DNA from: Malassezia japonica
Taxonomy: Eukaryota; Basidiomycota; Malasseziomycetes; Malasseziales; Malasseziaceae
Reading direction: 5' to 3'
DNA length: 64,000 nt
Assembly: GCF_029542785.1 (NCBI RefSeq)
Contig: NC_083370.1
Location: forward strand, 992,001 to 1,056,000
The position numbers and the translations under genes are program-made. The notes under the pieces are model-generated. The model was not told the origin of the DNA, ran no database searches, and saw nothing but the letters and a program-made list of their open reading frames with translations. Each line of letters begins with the position of its first letter. Position 1 is the first letter of the stretch. Shown here piece by piece: positions 1-10,500 of this stretch.

Positions 1-776
1 AGCAGATGCCGCAGATGCGCGGCGTCAGCGCCGCGAGTGTCGAGACGATCGACCCCGACATGAGCGACAGCGCGCCGCCGACCGCACCGCCGTCGGACGC
101 GCCGAGTCCCGCGCTGGCGCCGCGCACCGGGGGTCCGTTCAACGGGCACCCTCTGCCGCCCCCGATCATTGCGGGGTCGCTGAATGTGCACGAGTCGGAC
201 CCTGCGGCGACGACGCTGCGCGAGCACGAAGTGCAGGACGTGCAGGACCACGGCGTGCTCGAGGTGATTGCCGCCTCGTGGCCTGCGCAGGGCCGCCCTC
301 CGGCTTCCCCGTCGTCGCACGAGCGGGGCGTGCCGGAAGACTACGACCTTGGCATCCACCTCCCCAACAACCCCGTGCTCCTCCCTCCCTCTAGCCCCGG
401 CAGTGACGAGGCGAACGGCGCGTACGGCGCCCGGCGCGTCAGTGCGCTCACGTCCTGGAACATGTCACGCCAACTGAGTGTGCGCAACCGCCACCGTACG
501 GCACGTGCCATTTCGTCGAGCCTGCTGAGCAATAGCATCTCGGCGAGCGACTTGACGATGGACGATGCTCCGCATGCAGCGGAAGCACCGCGTCTCTCGA
601 CGAACAACCTCCGCAACTACGACGCGTACAGCGCATCGCAGGCGCCCGAAGCGGCGCTGGCGATGCCTGCCAGTCAGCTCTTTTCGGGAATGCTGACGCA
701 GGCCCTGCGTACCGATCCCGCGCTCGGCGAGGACGCCGAGATGGAAAACGTCTCGGGGCCGTCGCGTGCGTGGTAG
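1..776 (+). CDS. C-terminal part of an unknown protein (5' truncated)
   Basis: An open frame runs from the window edge (frame of base 3) to TAG at 774-776, giving at least 257 residues. The upstream part lies outside the window, so the methionine at base 6 need not be the start. The visible part is a low-complexity Pro/Ser/Ala-rich tail with a short basic patch (NRHRTARA, around base 485-510) followed by a Ser-rich stretch, which looks like a disordered, possibly phosphorylated tail. I recognise no domain and assign no function. It converges on FOL3, with 32 bp between the two stop codons. Confidence 0.7.
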   Translation, partial: QMPQMRGVSAASVETIDPDMSDSAPPTAPPSDAPSPALAPRTGGPFNGHPLPPPIIAGSLNVHESDPAATTLREHEVQDVQDHGVLEVIAASWPAQGRPPASPSSHERGVPEDYDLGIHLPNNPVLLPPSSPGSDEANGAYGARRVSALTSWNMSRQLSVRNRHRTARAISSSLLSNSISASDLTMDDAPHAAEAPRLSTNNLRNYDAYSASQAPEAALAMPASQLFSGMLTQALRTDPALGEDAEMENVSGPSRAW

Positions 777-808
777 GCGCGGCCTGCCCTGTGTATGTCT
801 ATGTAACC

Positions 809-2383
809 CTATTGCCCCTGATGCATCCCATGCTCCGACCCACGATAGTAGTCGCTGACCAAGTAGAGACTGCCGCACACGACCACAATGTCGAGCGATG
901 CAGAAGACTCGGATTTCGACGCAAGTGCCCATGCGAGGGCATCGCGCAGCGCATCGCAGGTGTGCACGCGATCCACCGGCAGGTCGGACGCGTGCAGCGC
1001 CTGGGTGAGCTCGGCGGGGGGCGCCGGCTGCACCCACGGCATGCCCTCGACCGGCGTCGAAAAGGGGACGAGGCCGACGCGCTGCGACGTGCACTCCCAC
1101 GCCCCGGCGCCACGCCGTGTGCCAAGCAACGCACGCAGCATTGCCGTCGCGTCTTTGCCTTTGGAAAAGGCCATGATCCACGTCAGCGACACGGTGACGG
1201 GGCGTGCCGCCATCGACGCGTAGGTATCCAGGCACTGGTCGAGGTACTGCCGTAACGCGATGGCCGACGCCTCGTTATGCGCACCGTCGAGTAGCAGGGG
1301 GGTATGTTGGCCGAGTGTCCGCCATTCGCTCCGGCCCTCCCAGTGGTAGTGCGCAAGGGCGCGCTGGACACGGGTCTCGCTCGCCGCGTCCCCGCCAAAG
1401 AGGCGCGTGCGTATCGCATCGCGCAAGGCTTGGCGCGCGGGCGCACCGTCATCGGACGCGTGCGTGGTATCGTGCGCGATGCTCCAGAGGGTCTGTAGGG
1501 CCGTGGTGCACCCAGAGAGGCGCGCGAGCGTCGCCTCGAGCGACACGTCGACGTGCGCGTCGACCGGCGCAGCGCCGACGGCCGTGCCGGTCGCGTGCAG
1601 CGGAAACGAGAACGAGACAGGCGCACGCAGCCGCGCGACATCGCTGCCGGTCGGCGGCGTGCCGCGTCGCACCGCGTCCCAAGGAATGAGCGCAGGCGCG
1701 ACACGTGCGTGCTTGTCGGAGCACGCCTGCTGCAGCGACTCGACGAGCGCCGCGTCCGCGTTGGGCACGTTTGCTGTGGAAACGGAGCCGAGCATACCGA
1801 CGCGCTGGTCGGCGACGACGCACAGCCCATTTTCCTTGATAATCCCCGCCTTTTCGCGCGCAATGGCCGCGAGGCCGTGACCGAGCAGTCCTTCGTGGTC
1901 GCGTGCAATCGGGCAAATGACGCTCGCAAGGACGTTTTCGTCCGGAAAGACGTTGGTCGCATCCAGGCGCCCTCCCAAGCCGACCTCGATGAGCAGGACG
2001 TGGGGGCGCGTGTCGGGCGGCAGCATGGTAAACGCAAGCAGGGCCTGTGCAGTGAGCAGCTCAAACGGCGTCGCGTGGATCGCATCCGACCCGCGTCCGC
2101 TCGCGTCCGCATCCGCCTGTGTAATTTGCTGCCGCGCACGCTCCCACGTCGGCCCGTCGATCGGCACGCCGCCCGAGACGCGCACGCTGTCGCGCGCCTC
2201 GACGAGGTGGGGGCTGTTGAAACGCCCCGAGCGCACGCCCGCGCCGTGCGTGAGCAGCGCGTCGAGGTACGCCGTCGTGCTCCCCTTGCCGTTGGTCCCC
2301 GCGACGTGGATCACGGGAAACTTGGTGTGCGGCGAGCCGACGCGGCGCAGGAGCGCCTGCACACGGCTCAGCCCCAGGTCCAT
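809..2383 (-). CDS. FOL3: Dihydrofolate synthase (folylpolyglutamate synthase family)
   Basis: This Mur-ligase-type enzyme couples ATP hydrolysis to addition of glutamate to dihydropteroate, making dihydrofolate. The P-loop AGTNGKGST lies at about residues 27-35, followed by the family's FNSPHLVEARDSVRV segment (substrate loop) and the central EVGLGGRLDATN motif; the C-terminal domain ends in CGSLYLVSDYY. I start at the ATG at 2383 (MDLGLSRVQ), giving 524 residues, because the yeast enzyme begins at the equivalent ELGLSRI and because a TCACGTGA site sits just upstream. The open frame extends to 2533 (574 residues), and the extra 50 residues look unlike any family member. No intron is needed. 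Confidence 0.93.
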   Translation of the reverse strand: MDLGLSRVQALLRRVGSPHTKFPVIHVAGTNGKGSTTAYLDALLTHGAGVRSGRFNSPHLVEARDSVRVSGGVPIDGPTWERARQQITQADADASGRGSDAIHATPFELLTAQALLAFTMLPPDTRPHVLLIEVGLGGRLDATNVFPDENVLASVICPIARDHEGLLGHGLAAIAREKAGIIKENGLCVVADQRVGMLGSVSTANVPNADAALVESLQQACSDKHARVAPALIPWDAVRRGTPPTGSDVARLRAPVSFSFPLHATGTAVGAAPVDAHVDVSLEATLARLSGCTTALQTLWSIAHDTTHASDDGAPARQALRDAIRTRLFGGDAASETRVQRALAHYHWEGRSEWRTLGQHTPLLLDGAHNEASAIALRQYLDQCLDTYASMAARPVTVSLTWIMAFSKGKDATAMLRALLGTRRGAGAWECTSQRVGLVPFSTPVEGMPWVQPAPPAELTQALHASDLPVDRVHTCDALRDALAWALASKSESSASLDIVVVCGSLYLVSDYYRGSEHGMHQGQ

Positions 2384-2797
2384 CCTCCACTTGATGGTCG
2401 TGCGCAGAGAACGGCCCGGACTCACGTGATCTCGCCCGTTGTCGAGCAGCGCAACCATGTCGGGCTGGACGACGGTCTGGGTGCTGATTGTTGCGGTGAT
2501 TATCGGGTCCGCTACGTGGGTGACCACGCCCAAGGGGCCGAACCAAGTGTAGGTTGATTGACTAATGCAGTCTGATCCGCTCGAGCGTTCTCCTGACGCT
2601 TTCCTGCTGCTACCTTATGTGGTTCTGTGTGTACATGGCACAGCTGCATCCCCTGATCCGTACGTGGCGTCTCTTACAGCAGAACCGAAGCGGTCGGATG
2701 TGCGTTTCTTTGACTAGTGTGCTGCTGTACGCTGCAGCGCCGAGCACTGGTGCGACGTGCACGAGTCTTTTGTACCATACTATTCAATGCTGCATAA
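2384..2797. other. Intergenic: FOL3 promoter and RFA2 3' flank
   Basis: This spacer separates the FOL3 start from the RFA2 stop, both on the minus strand. It holds a TCACGTGA site at 2422-2429 and moderately AT-rich DNA around 2750-2800. A 92-codon open frame starting at 2617 on the plus strand runs into the RFA2 coding region and has no recognisable product. I see no other gene. Confidence 0.6.
2422..2429. promoter_or_regulatory. CACGTG-type site upstream of FOL3
   Basis: Perfect palindrome TCACGTGA, 39 bp upstream of the preferred FOL3 start codon. It matches the core bound by bHLH factors of the Cbf1/USF type. It lies inside the longer open frame, which is one reason for preferring the shorter start. 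Confidence 0.45.
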
Positions 2798-3722
2798 CTA
2801 CCCTGCCGTGGTCAAGTAATGCGTCTCGTCGCTGGCTTGATAGATATAGCCATCGTTGGCCAACTCGTCGATGGCGTCCCTGCTGTCAGTTATAGCACGT
2901 ACTGCACCTGCGCAGGATCCGTGCTCTTGTTCCGCGCAAGGATCTGCGCGACGTCCACGCCTTCCGGCCAGTCGGGCGCCTCGGCGGCGATCGCCTGGTA
3001 GATACGGCGTTGGAGCGGCGCAAGGCGCGACAGGTCCGTCGACGTGCTGTCCGCCGCAGCGGCCGACGTGTCGTCGTACGCAGACGCTTCGTGGCCACCG
3101 GCCGAGGGCTTGGTCGACTGCGTTAGCCAGGCAACGTACCGAGCCGCCCTTGGTCAGCTGAAGGTGCGTGTAGATTACTTCGAGCTGGTGGTACAGGTAC
3201 TCGTTGCCGTCCTCCAGACGCGAGATGGACGCCGCCGTCACGCTGCGCTTGTTGTTGAACGACTTGATCTCGCCGAGGATGCGCACAAACTCGTTTGTTC
3301 TGCGTCAGCGAAAATACGCACTGGAACTCGTCGACCTTCGCGCCTTCATCCGCCGAGTTGTCGATCCACTGGCGCACGTCGAGCTGGCCCGTGCCGTCGT
3401 CGAGCGTGTACGAGACATTGGTCGCGTTGCGCGCAATGTTTTGGATCCACGCGACAAGCGTCACCTGGCTCAGCTCCGCATCGTCAAAGGTAAAGGGCGC
3501 ATCCGAGTGCGGCTGCGACGCGTTGAGCACCTGGCGAATCGTCACGGGGCGCAGCGAGTTGGTGCCGACGCGCTGGGTAAGTGGGGAATACGTACACGAC
3601 CCCCCTCCTGGCTGCCGTTCGCGCCGCCGAAGAAACCGCCCGTGTTTCCACCGCCAGTAGAATAGTTCTGCCCAAACGGATTTTCCGAATAGCCTGCATT
3701 AGCCGCACAACCTACCTTCCAT
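2798..3722 (-). CDS. RFA2: Replication protein A 32 kDa subunit, six exons
   Basis: This is the middle subunit of the RPA heterotrimer that coats single-stranded DNA in replication and repair. Exons (transcript order): 3716-3722, 3596-3693, 3322-3572, 3140-3299, 2903-3117, 2798-2879; total 813 nt, 270 residues, the usual RPA32 length. The Gly/Asn-rich N-terminus is typical of the phosphorylated head. The OB fold carries VTLVAWIQNI, DDGTGQLDVRQW and FVRILGEIKSF, and the C-terminal winged helix ends ELANDGYIYQASDETHY. All five introns are 22 or 23 nt and end in a CTNAC or CTAAT branch site plus AG. Exon 1 is only 7 nt. No single open frame covers the gene, so naive ORF calling misses it. Confidence 0.93.
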
Positions 3723-3790
3723 CGTGGTGTTGGGTGGCGCCGCGTCGCGTCGCGCCTCTGCTGACTCAGCCGGGCCTACCACGCCTTTTT

Positions 3791-4504
3791 ATGCGGGGGC
3801 CGAAGCCAGGACCAGAGGGCGGCGTGCGCGTTCCCCCGGCGCTCCCGGCGGCGCTGCGCAAACACCAGCGCTTTTTGATTACAGAGCTGCGCAAGGTTTC
3901 AACAGAAACGCATACGCTGCACCGCCTATGGTACAAGAACCAGGCACAACTGCGGCACATGACCTGGTGGCGACGCGTCCGGCCCGTGCGCCAGCTCGGC
4001 TGCCGCATCGCGACAGGGCCGCTGCGCGGGAGTGTGCCGCGCGCAGGAAGCATGGGCTCGTCGCGTGGTGACGCGACCGAGTCGGCGTACGTCGCGCTGG
4101 ACGACGACGTGCAGGTGCTCGGCACTGAGCTGCTCCTTGCCCTCGCGCAGGCGTACACGTCGCTGTGGGGCGAAGAGGCCAGTACATGGGAGAGCCTGCC
4201 GCGCTTTAGCACGCCGCCGACGCATGCGGTAAAAAAGGGGCCGTTTGTGCGTGCGCTGCGCAGGGCGCGTGCGCTAAAAGAGGCAGTCGAGGAGCTCGAG
4301 CGGCGATGCCGTGCGTGCTTCGTCGCGATCGAGGAGCATCTGAATACCCCACCCGCCCCGATGCACGCTGCGATCTCCATGACACTAATGAGCATCTGCG
4401 CGCACCTCGCAGCTGTCGCCCATGCGATGCTGCAGGGCGACGGAAACGAATCGCTCGCTCGGCTCTGCAGCCTGCTTGCTAGTCCAAACAAGGTAGAACG
4501 GTAG
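3791..4504 (+). CDS. RMP1-like RNase MRP subunit (putative)
   Basis: Encodes 237 residues. Near the N-terminus (about residues 25-65) the pattern LRKHQRFL...LHRLWYKNQAQLRHMTWWRRV...VRQ matches the Rmp1 RNA-binding domain, in which a basic helix is followed by a (Y/N)KNQ.R...WW segment. In yeast Rmp1 is the subunit that distinguishes RNase MRP from RNase P, acting in pre-rRNA processing. The remainder is helical with many Leu/Ala/Arg residues. I start at ATG 3791 because the upstream part of the open frame overlaps the RFA2 first exons. The stop codon lies only 3 bp from the stop of the convergent demethylase gene. The assignment rests on one motif and is moderate. Confidence 0.6.
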   Translation: MRGPKPGPEGGVRVPPALPAALRKHQRFLITELRKVSTETHTLHRLWYKNQAQLRHMTWWRRVRPVRQLGCRIATGPLRGSVPRAGSMGSSRGDATESAYVALDDDVQVLGTELLLALAQAYTSLWGEEASTWESLPRFSTPPTHAVKKGPFVRALRRARALKEAVEELERRCRACFVAIEEHLNTPPAPMHAAISMTLMSICAHLAAVAHAMLQGDGNESLARLCSLLASPNKVER

Positions 4505-4507
4505 ACA

Positions 4508-7500
4508 CTATGGATGCCACCTCGGCGGCGGACGAGGGAAGGGCATGCCTTCCGGGAGACGCGCAGGAAGAGGCAAGGGGGCGGCGCGCCGCGCATCGTC
4601 GCCCCCGAGACCGGGCATGGGACCCGGGGGGGGGAGGATCGGGCGGCGCAGCTCTTCGCGTGGCGATAGGCTCGAACGACGCACTTCGTCGTGCAGCAGA
4701 GGATTGCGCACGGGATCGCGGACGTACCCCGGGCGATCGATCGGCAGATGCGGCGCACCCGCAAACCCCATCGGTCGCTCGCCGGGGGGCATCGGCAGGT
4801 TCATCGGCCGCGGAACCGCCCGCTCGCCCGGAGGGATAGTCATTGGCCGCTCGCCCGGCGGGATGGTCATTGGCCTCTCGCCTGGGGGCAGAGTCATCGG
4901 CCGCTCGCCTGGGGGGATCGAGATTGGCCGTTCGCCAGGGGGAATCGACGTCGGCCGCTCGCTCGGGAACGACATCGGCGGCCGCGCGATCGGAACGCCT
5001 GGCGCGTACCGCTCCTGCGGCCGCATAGGGAGTTGCGGCTCGCTTTCGGGACGGTATGGCCCGTCGCGGACCTCGGGCCGCTGCCACGCCGCTTCGAGCG
5101 CCATGCGCAAGAGGCGCGTGCCGTCCAAGTCGTCCGGCGCCAAGCGGATCGTCGGTCCCAGGACCACCTGGCGGTCCGGCGAGAGCTGGCACACGATCGC
5201 ATCGCCATTCCATCCCATGGCATACCGGTTCATCATCGCGTCGCTTACGCCGCGGCGCAGCAAGTTGATGCGTCCTTGCAAATGGCGGTCGTGCTCCGGC
5301 GAGAGCTTGACGCGCTTCGCCGGTGGCTCCTGCGCTGGCTCGCTGGTCTTTTCCGACTGGACGAGCACCGCGGGCTCAAAGTGCACGAGGTGCAAGACGA
5401 TCCGGCGCTCGTTTGTCCAGTGCTGCATGCGGTTCACCGGCTTGGTTTCCGAGCGCAGACTCGCCGGAAGATCCACGAAGAAGTTGGGCGGGACCGGCGG
5501 CTGCGGCGCGGTCGGCGTTGCGTCCTGGATGCGCACCTCGGCATGGGGATAGCGCCGGCGCAGTCGCAGGCAGCACACCGGGCAGAACCACTTCTCCTGC
5601 AGGCTCTCGGGGTCATCGATGTACATGCAAGCATTGTGGAACCACAGCGAGCACTTGTCGCATTGCACCATCGTCCCTGTATCCGGCTGCCCACAGAAGC
5701 AGTGCACCGGTACATCGCCTTGGGGCGTCGGTGGCTTTTCTTCGCGGAAGGTGAGGCGCGCGCGCTTCGAACGGCGCGCAGGCGCCTTTGGAGGGGCCTC
5801 GGGCGCTTTCGGCGCCTCGGGCTTCGCCTCTTTCACCTCGCGCTGCAGATGGAAGGCGGGGATGAGCGCATCGAGCACCGACGGCACATTCTGCTTCGGC
5901 GTTGCGTCGGCAATGAGCAGCACGTCGACTGGGCACCCGATTGCACGCCGCGTGACTTCGCGGATCAGCGGCGTGATCTCGACCTTGTCCGAGCGCGGCT
6001 CATTCACAAGCTCCGAGGGGAGTGCCCCGTGCCGGAAGCGCATCGTCACTGCGACACCAAACTCGACAGTAGCGCGGATCGCCGCTTGGAGGGCCGTGTA
6101 GTTGGACGGCAGGAAGCGGAACTTATCGCGCTGGAACGCCGCGTTCTGCAGAAGAGCGACCAGAGGAAGCTGCGAAACGGCATGGCGCGTCTGCAACAGG
6201 GGAAGCAGCTTGCTGGTATCGCAAAAGGGGCACTGCCACTGCCGGCCCAGGCCTTTGGGACGCAGGTCTAGGCACTTGAGATGGAAGGGCATCTCGCACG
6301 TCTTGCATGTCACGGTACGCTCACGCGACTTTTCAAAGCAGATGCAGGGCGCGGGCGCGGGCGGCTCGGGAGGCGTTTCGTCCGCCGCGGCAGGCTGTGT
6401 GCTGGTGGTTGCTGGCTCAGCGAGACCCGGGGTGCCGCTCTCTGAAGATCCCGAGGGAGCGGTCGTGGTATGATGGGTGCCGTTGGGGAGAACAGGCTCG
6501 GCAGGCTGCGGATCGGACGGGACAGGCTCGGGCTCGGCCTTGGGCTCGGGTTGGGAAGGCTGCGGCTCGGGCTGCTGAGTGGGTGGGTGCCCGGGCTGGC
6601 GCTCGGGCTGCGGAGCAGTCTGCGGCTCGAGCTGCGGAGCAGCCTCCGGAGCCGACGAGGACTCGGGCTGCGACGCGGACGGCTGTACAGGCTGCGACGC
6701 GGGCTGCGAGGGCTGCGACGCGGGCTCAGGTGCAGGCTGAGCAGGGTGTACCTCAGCCTGGGCAGGCTGCGACTCGGGCTGTACAGCCTGCGGCTCTGGC
6801 GCCACGGCCGGCTGCTCCGTCGGCGGCACAGCTGCCTCAGACGTGCCATTTTGCGACACTGGTGCGTCTCCATCCTCCATCTTGGCCCCACCGTTTGCCA
6901 CTGCGTCGGTGCGCTGCTGTTCCTCCGCGCGCACCTTTTCCTTCTGAAAGGCGGTATATTGTTCCCACTCCGTCAGCGCATTTGCTGCGGCTGCATTTCT
7001 CGTATGCTCGCAGAAGCGGCGTGCTAATTCGACGGGATCGCCGCCCTTGGCCTTGGGATGTGCCTTGCGCAGGATGCCCGCCAGCTCCTTGTTCCAGCGG
7101 TCGTGCAATGCGATGCCCTCGGCGAGGTCCTTGGCGAATGGCAGCTCGATCCGTGCTTCGGCCGCATCGGCGAGCACCTGCCGGGCCTCGGAGAGGCGCG
7201 CGGGCTCCTCGGTCGTCGTCTGCAGCACCTGCGGCGATGGGTGCGTATGGTTATAGATATCCGTAACCACTTCGTGCCACTGTGCGGCCTTGTGCTGCAG
7301 TGCAGTAGCACGGCCACGCACTTCGCTCGACGTAGCCACGTTCGCCGGCACGTCGAGGAGCTCGTCAATGGCCGAGCGCTCAAATACGTGCGTGCCATCC
7401 AGGAGCGCCAGGGCCGCGACGCCCCATTCCTCGCCGCGCTGGCGCCGCTGCAAGAGCGATTGCACTTGCGGCAGGCGCACATCGATGCCGGCCTGCTCCG

Positions 7501-10500
7501 CCTCGGTGAGCAGCTCGTTGACCTCCTCGAGCGTCAGGAACTTTTCGCCGATGTCGTCGAGCTCCGAGAACCACTTGGCATGCGCGATCCAGCGCCGCAG
7601 TGCCTCGACTTCGGGCACGTCGACCTGGAGGAGTGCGCCTTGGTCCAGCACGCGCTCGGCATCGTCGATGCGATGGTGCGCATCCGAGGCCTGCGGATCA
7701 AGTGCAAGGAACGTCGCCGAGTCGCGCGTAAAGACGGCCATCTGCTCGACCACGCCTTCGAGGCTCGCAAACTCGGGCGCCTCGAACGGCAGCGAAGGCA
7801 CTTCGGCACAGAGACGTAGCAGCGCTTCCGGCGAGCGGTCCTGCGTGCTCTCGGGAGGCGGTGGCGACGGCTCGCGCGCGCGTCCTCTCCGCTTCGGTGC
7901 GTTTTCGCCGCGCTTCTGGCGGCGCGACAAGAAGACCTGCGCGCGTTGGACCCACGGCGTGGCACGCTCGAGGAACGTCTGGAGCTGCGCCATTTCCGGC
8001 ATGGGAAACGCAATCTTTTCGCCTTCCTGGACCAGCGTGCGCAGCGTGCGCAGCGGTGGGCGGGGATGCTGGATCAGCAGCTTCTGCACGCGGTCCTGCC
8101 AGGACTGGGGAATCGACGCGCGCTCCGAGAGTTTGGTCGCCTGCGTCTCGAGGTAGTTGTCTGGGAAGCGCAGGCGGAGCGTCCACTGGTCCTTGTCGCA
8201 CGAAAACACCTCGGATGGATGTGCGAGGCATGCGACTTCCTTTGTATCGCGTGCCGTGACCTGGGCGAGGTAGCACAGTGTCTTGCAGTGCGCGCATTGG
8301 TACTCGGCCTCGGGCCGGTCGTGCTCCACGAGCTCCTCGGCGATGTTTTGCGCACGCAGCGCCGCGCGCGCCTGCATCTCGCGGTCGACCATGTCGCGGT
8401 ACGCGCTCTGGAGCCACACAGCCGTGCTCAGCTGCTGGTTGTGTAGCGCAATGGTCACGAGCAGCTCGTCGTGCGAAAAGACGGGCTGGCGCGCAAAGGT
8501 CTGGTAGCGCTGCGCACATGCGAGTCCGTCCATTACCCAGTCGGGCAGTGCAAAGTTCACGGCCTCGTTCAGGTTGAAGCCGTGATTAAAGCCGGAGTGG
8601 TACGCCTTGGGAAAGGTGATTACAAACTCGTTTGGGCGCTGGTTGCACGCATACGTCCGCACGCCTTCGGCACGCGACAGCTCCGGCGACATCATCGTCA
8701 CGAGCTGCAGCAAGAGGTCCGGGCACGCCTCAAAGAGCTGGGGCGCGATGCGCTGCATGGCTGCCTCAAACTTGGCCGCGTCCGCGCCTGGGACGCCGTA
8801 CCAGGTCTTGGTCGCGCCCCAGTGCTGGTAGTTCACCGAGTAGGTATAGTGGTCCTCGTTGTGCCAGCAGAATGCCGAAAACATCATGCCGAGGTAGATC
8901 CAGGGCACGGTCATTCCGCTAATCTCGGACTTGATGTACCGCAGCAAGGACGCGGGGAGGATCGGCAAATTGTTCAGGTTCCAGCCGCTGCGTGCGTAGG
9001 GGTTCAGCGGCTGGCGCTCCATCGTCGGCGCCGCGTTGCCGTGCGTAGACGAGTGCACGTCTGCGCCGTACTCGACGTCGACCAGCTCCTGCGTGCTGTG
9101 CACCAGCCGCCAGAACTCGGCCTCGATCAAGTCTTCGTCCTCGAGAAGCGTCGCGTCCGCATTGCTGCGCGTCGGAAGGCGCGCCCACTTTTCCGCATCC
9201 TCAGGCGCGCCGTGCTTGCTCGCACGCGCCGCCCAGGCACGCTGGAAGGCGGCACACCGCTGCCAGAAGCTGTGCAGCGAGTGCGTCTCGCCATCGTCAA
9301 AGCCAAAGTCGCCACCTGTTCCAACCAGGCACGCGGAGCACACCCAGTCGCCACGAGGGGCGTGCGCCAGCGGCGGCGTGAGGCACCCGAGGTGGAAATG
9401 CTTCTCACAGTCGCTGCACTGCACACGCGCCTCGTTGTCCGACACGCGACACACGTCGCACGCCGTGTCGTCGACAGGCGCTGTGGGCACAGGAGCGGTG
9501 GGCCGCCGGCCTTTGGCGTGCACGAGGTACTCTTCGAACGGCGCAATGAGGCGTGCATACACGTTCTTCAGCGTGGCTGCATGCGCCTCGTCATACCCCA
9601 TCGCCTCCGCAACGGCGGGCCACTCGGGGCCGCTGCTCGCCGCTCCGGCGTGCGCCGCCTGTGCGGCGCGCTTGAGTGCGTGCAGGTCGAGGGCGCGGCC
9701 GTGGAGGAAAGGGACATTCACCTTGCCGTGCCCTTGCTGTGCGTGGAACTGCTCGAGCTGCTCGCGGTAGTTTTGCGAGACGCGCCCTTCGGCACTTAGC
9801 TCGTTGAGGCGTTGGACTCGTGTGCGGAAGCGAAAGGTCTGCTCGTCTGCGACAAAGTCCATCTTCCAGCCCTCTGGGGGAACGATCTTGACGATACCGT
9901 ACTCGACGCCGTTCCCGCCACTCGGGCTCGCGGTCCACTCGATGTACTGGAGAGGGTCCTGGAACTCATCCCACGTCGGATAGAACGTCGGCGCTTCTTC
10001 CAGGCCAAAGACGCGCGGCTGCGTGCGCGATACGTGCCGCGGTGTCGTGGCAGATGTCGCAATCGGCGCAGGAGCGCCGTCCGCCTGGGCGGCATTCATA
10101 TAGTCGTACACGAGTGGGGGGAGGCGGGGCATGCGCGCTGCCTTGCGTGTTGCATGTCGTTGTGCAGAGGGGCCGGTCGACGATGCATCCGAGGCTCCAT
10201 CAATGGCACCGCGCGCCATCGCAGAGAGGGCCTGTGTCTTGCTCTTCCGCTCGGACCGCGCCGCCTCGGCCTCGCGCTGGAGGACCTCAGAGTCGACACC
10301 GTCGACGTACTTGCCGAGATCGCGGCACGAGATGAGCTCGGGCGCACGCCGTGGGCGGCTGGCACGGGGCGGCGTCGTATGCGGCTCGCGCTTTATGGCA
10401 GAGCGGCGGGGGGAGGCTGCGGGGGGAGTGTTCTCGGTCGGTTCGAGCTTAACGGCATCAGGCATCGGCTCCGTGCCGCCGGTAGCGCTCACGCCGACCG

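Noticed and set aside
2384..2533. N-terminal extension of FOL3 to 574 residues
   Set aside because: No similarity to the family, contains a TCACGTGA promoter-like site, and the ATG at 2383 matches the usual start of the enzyme.
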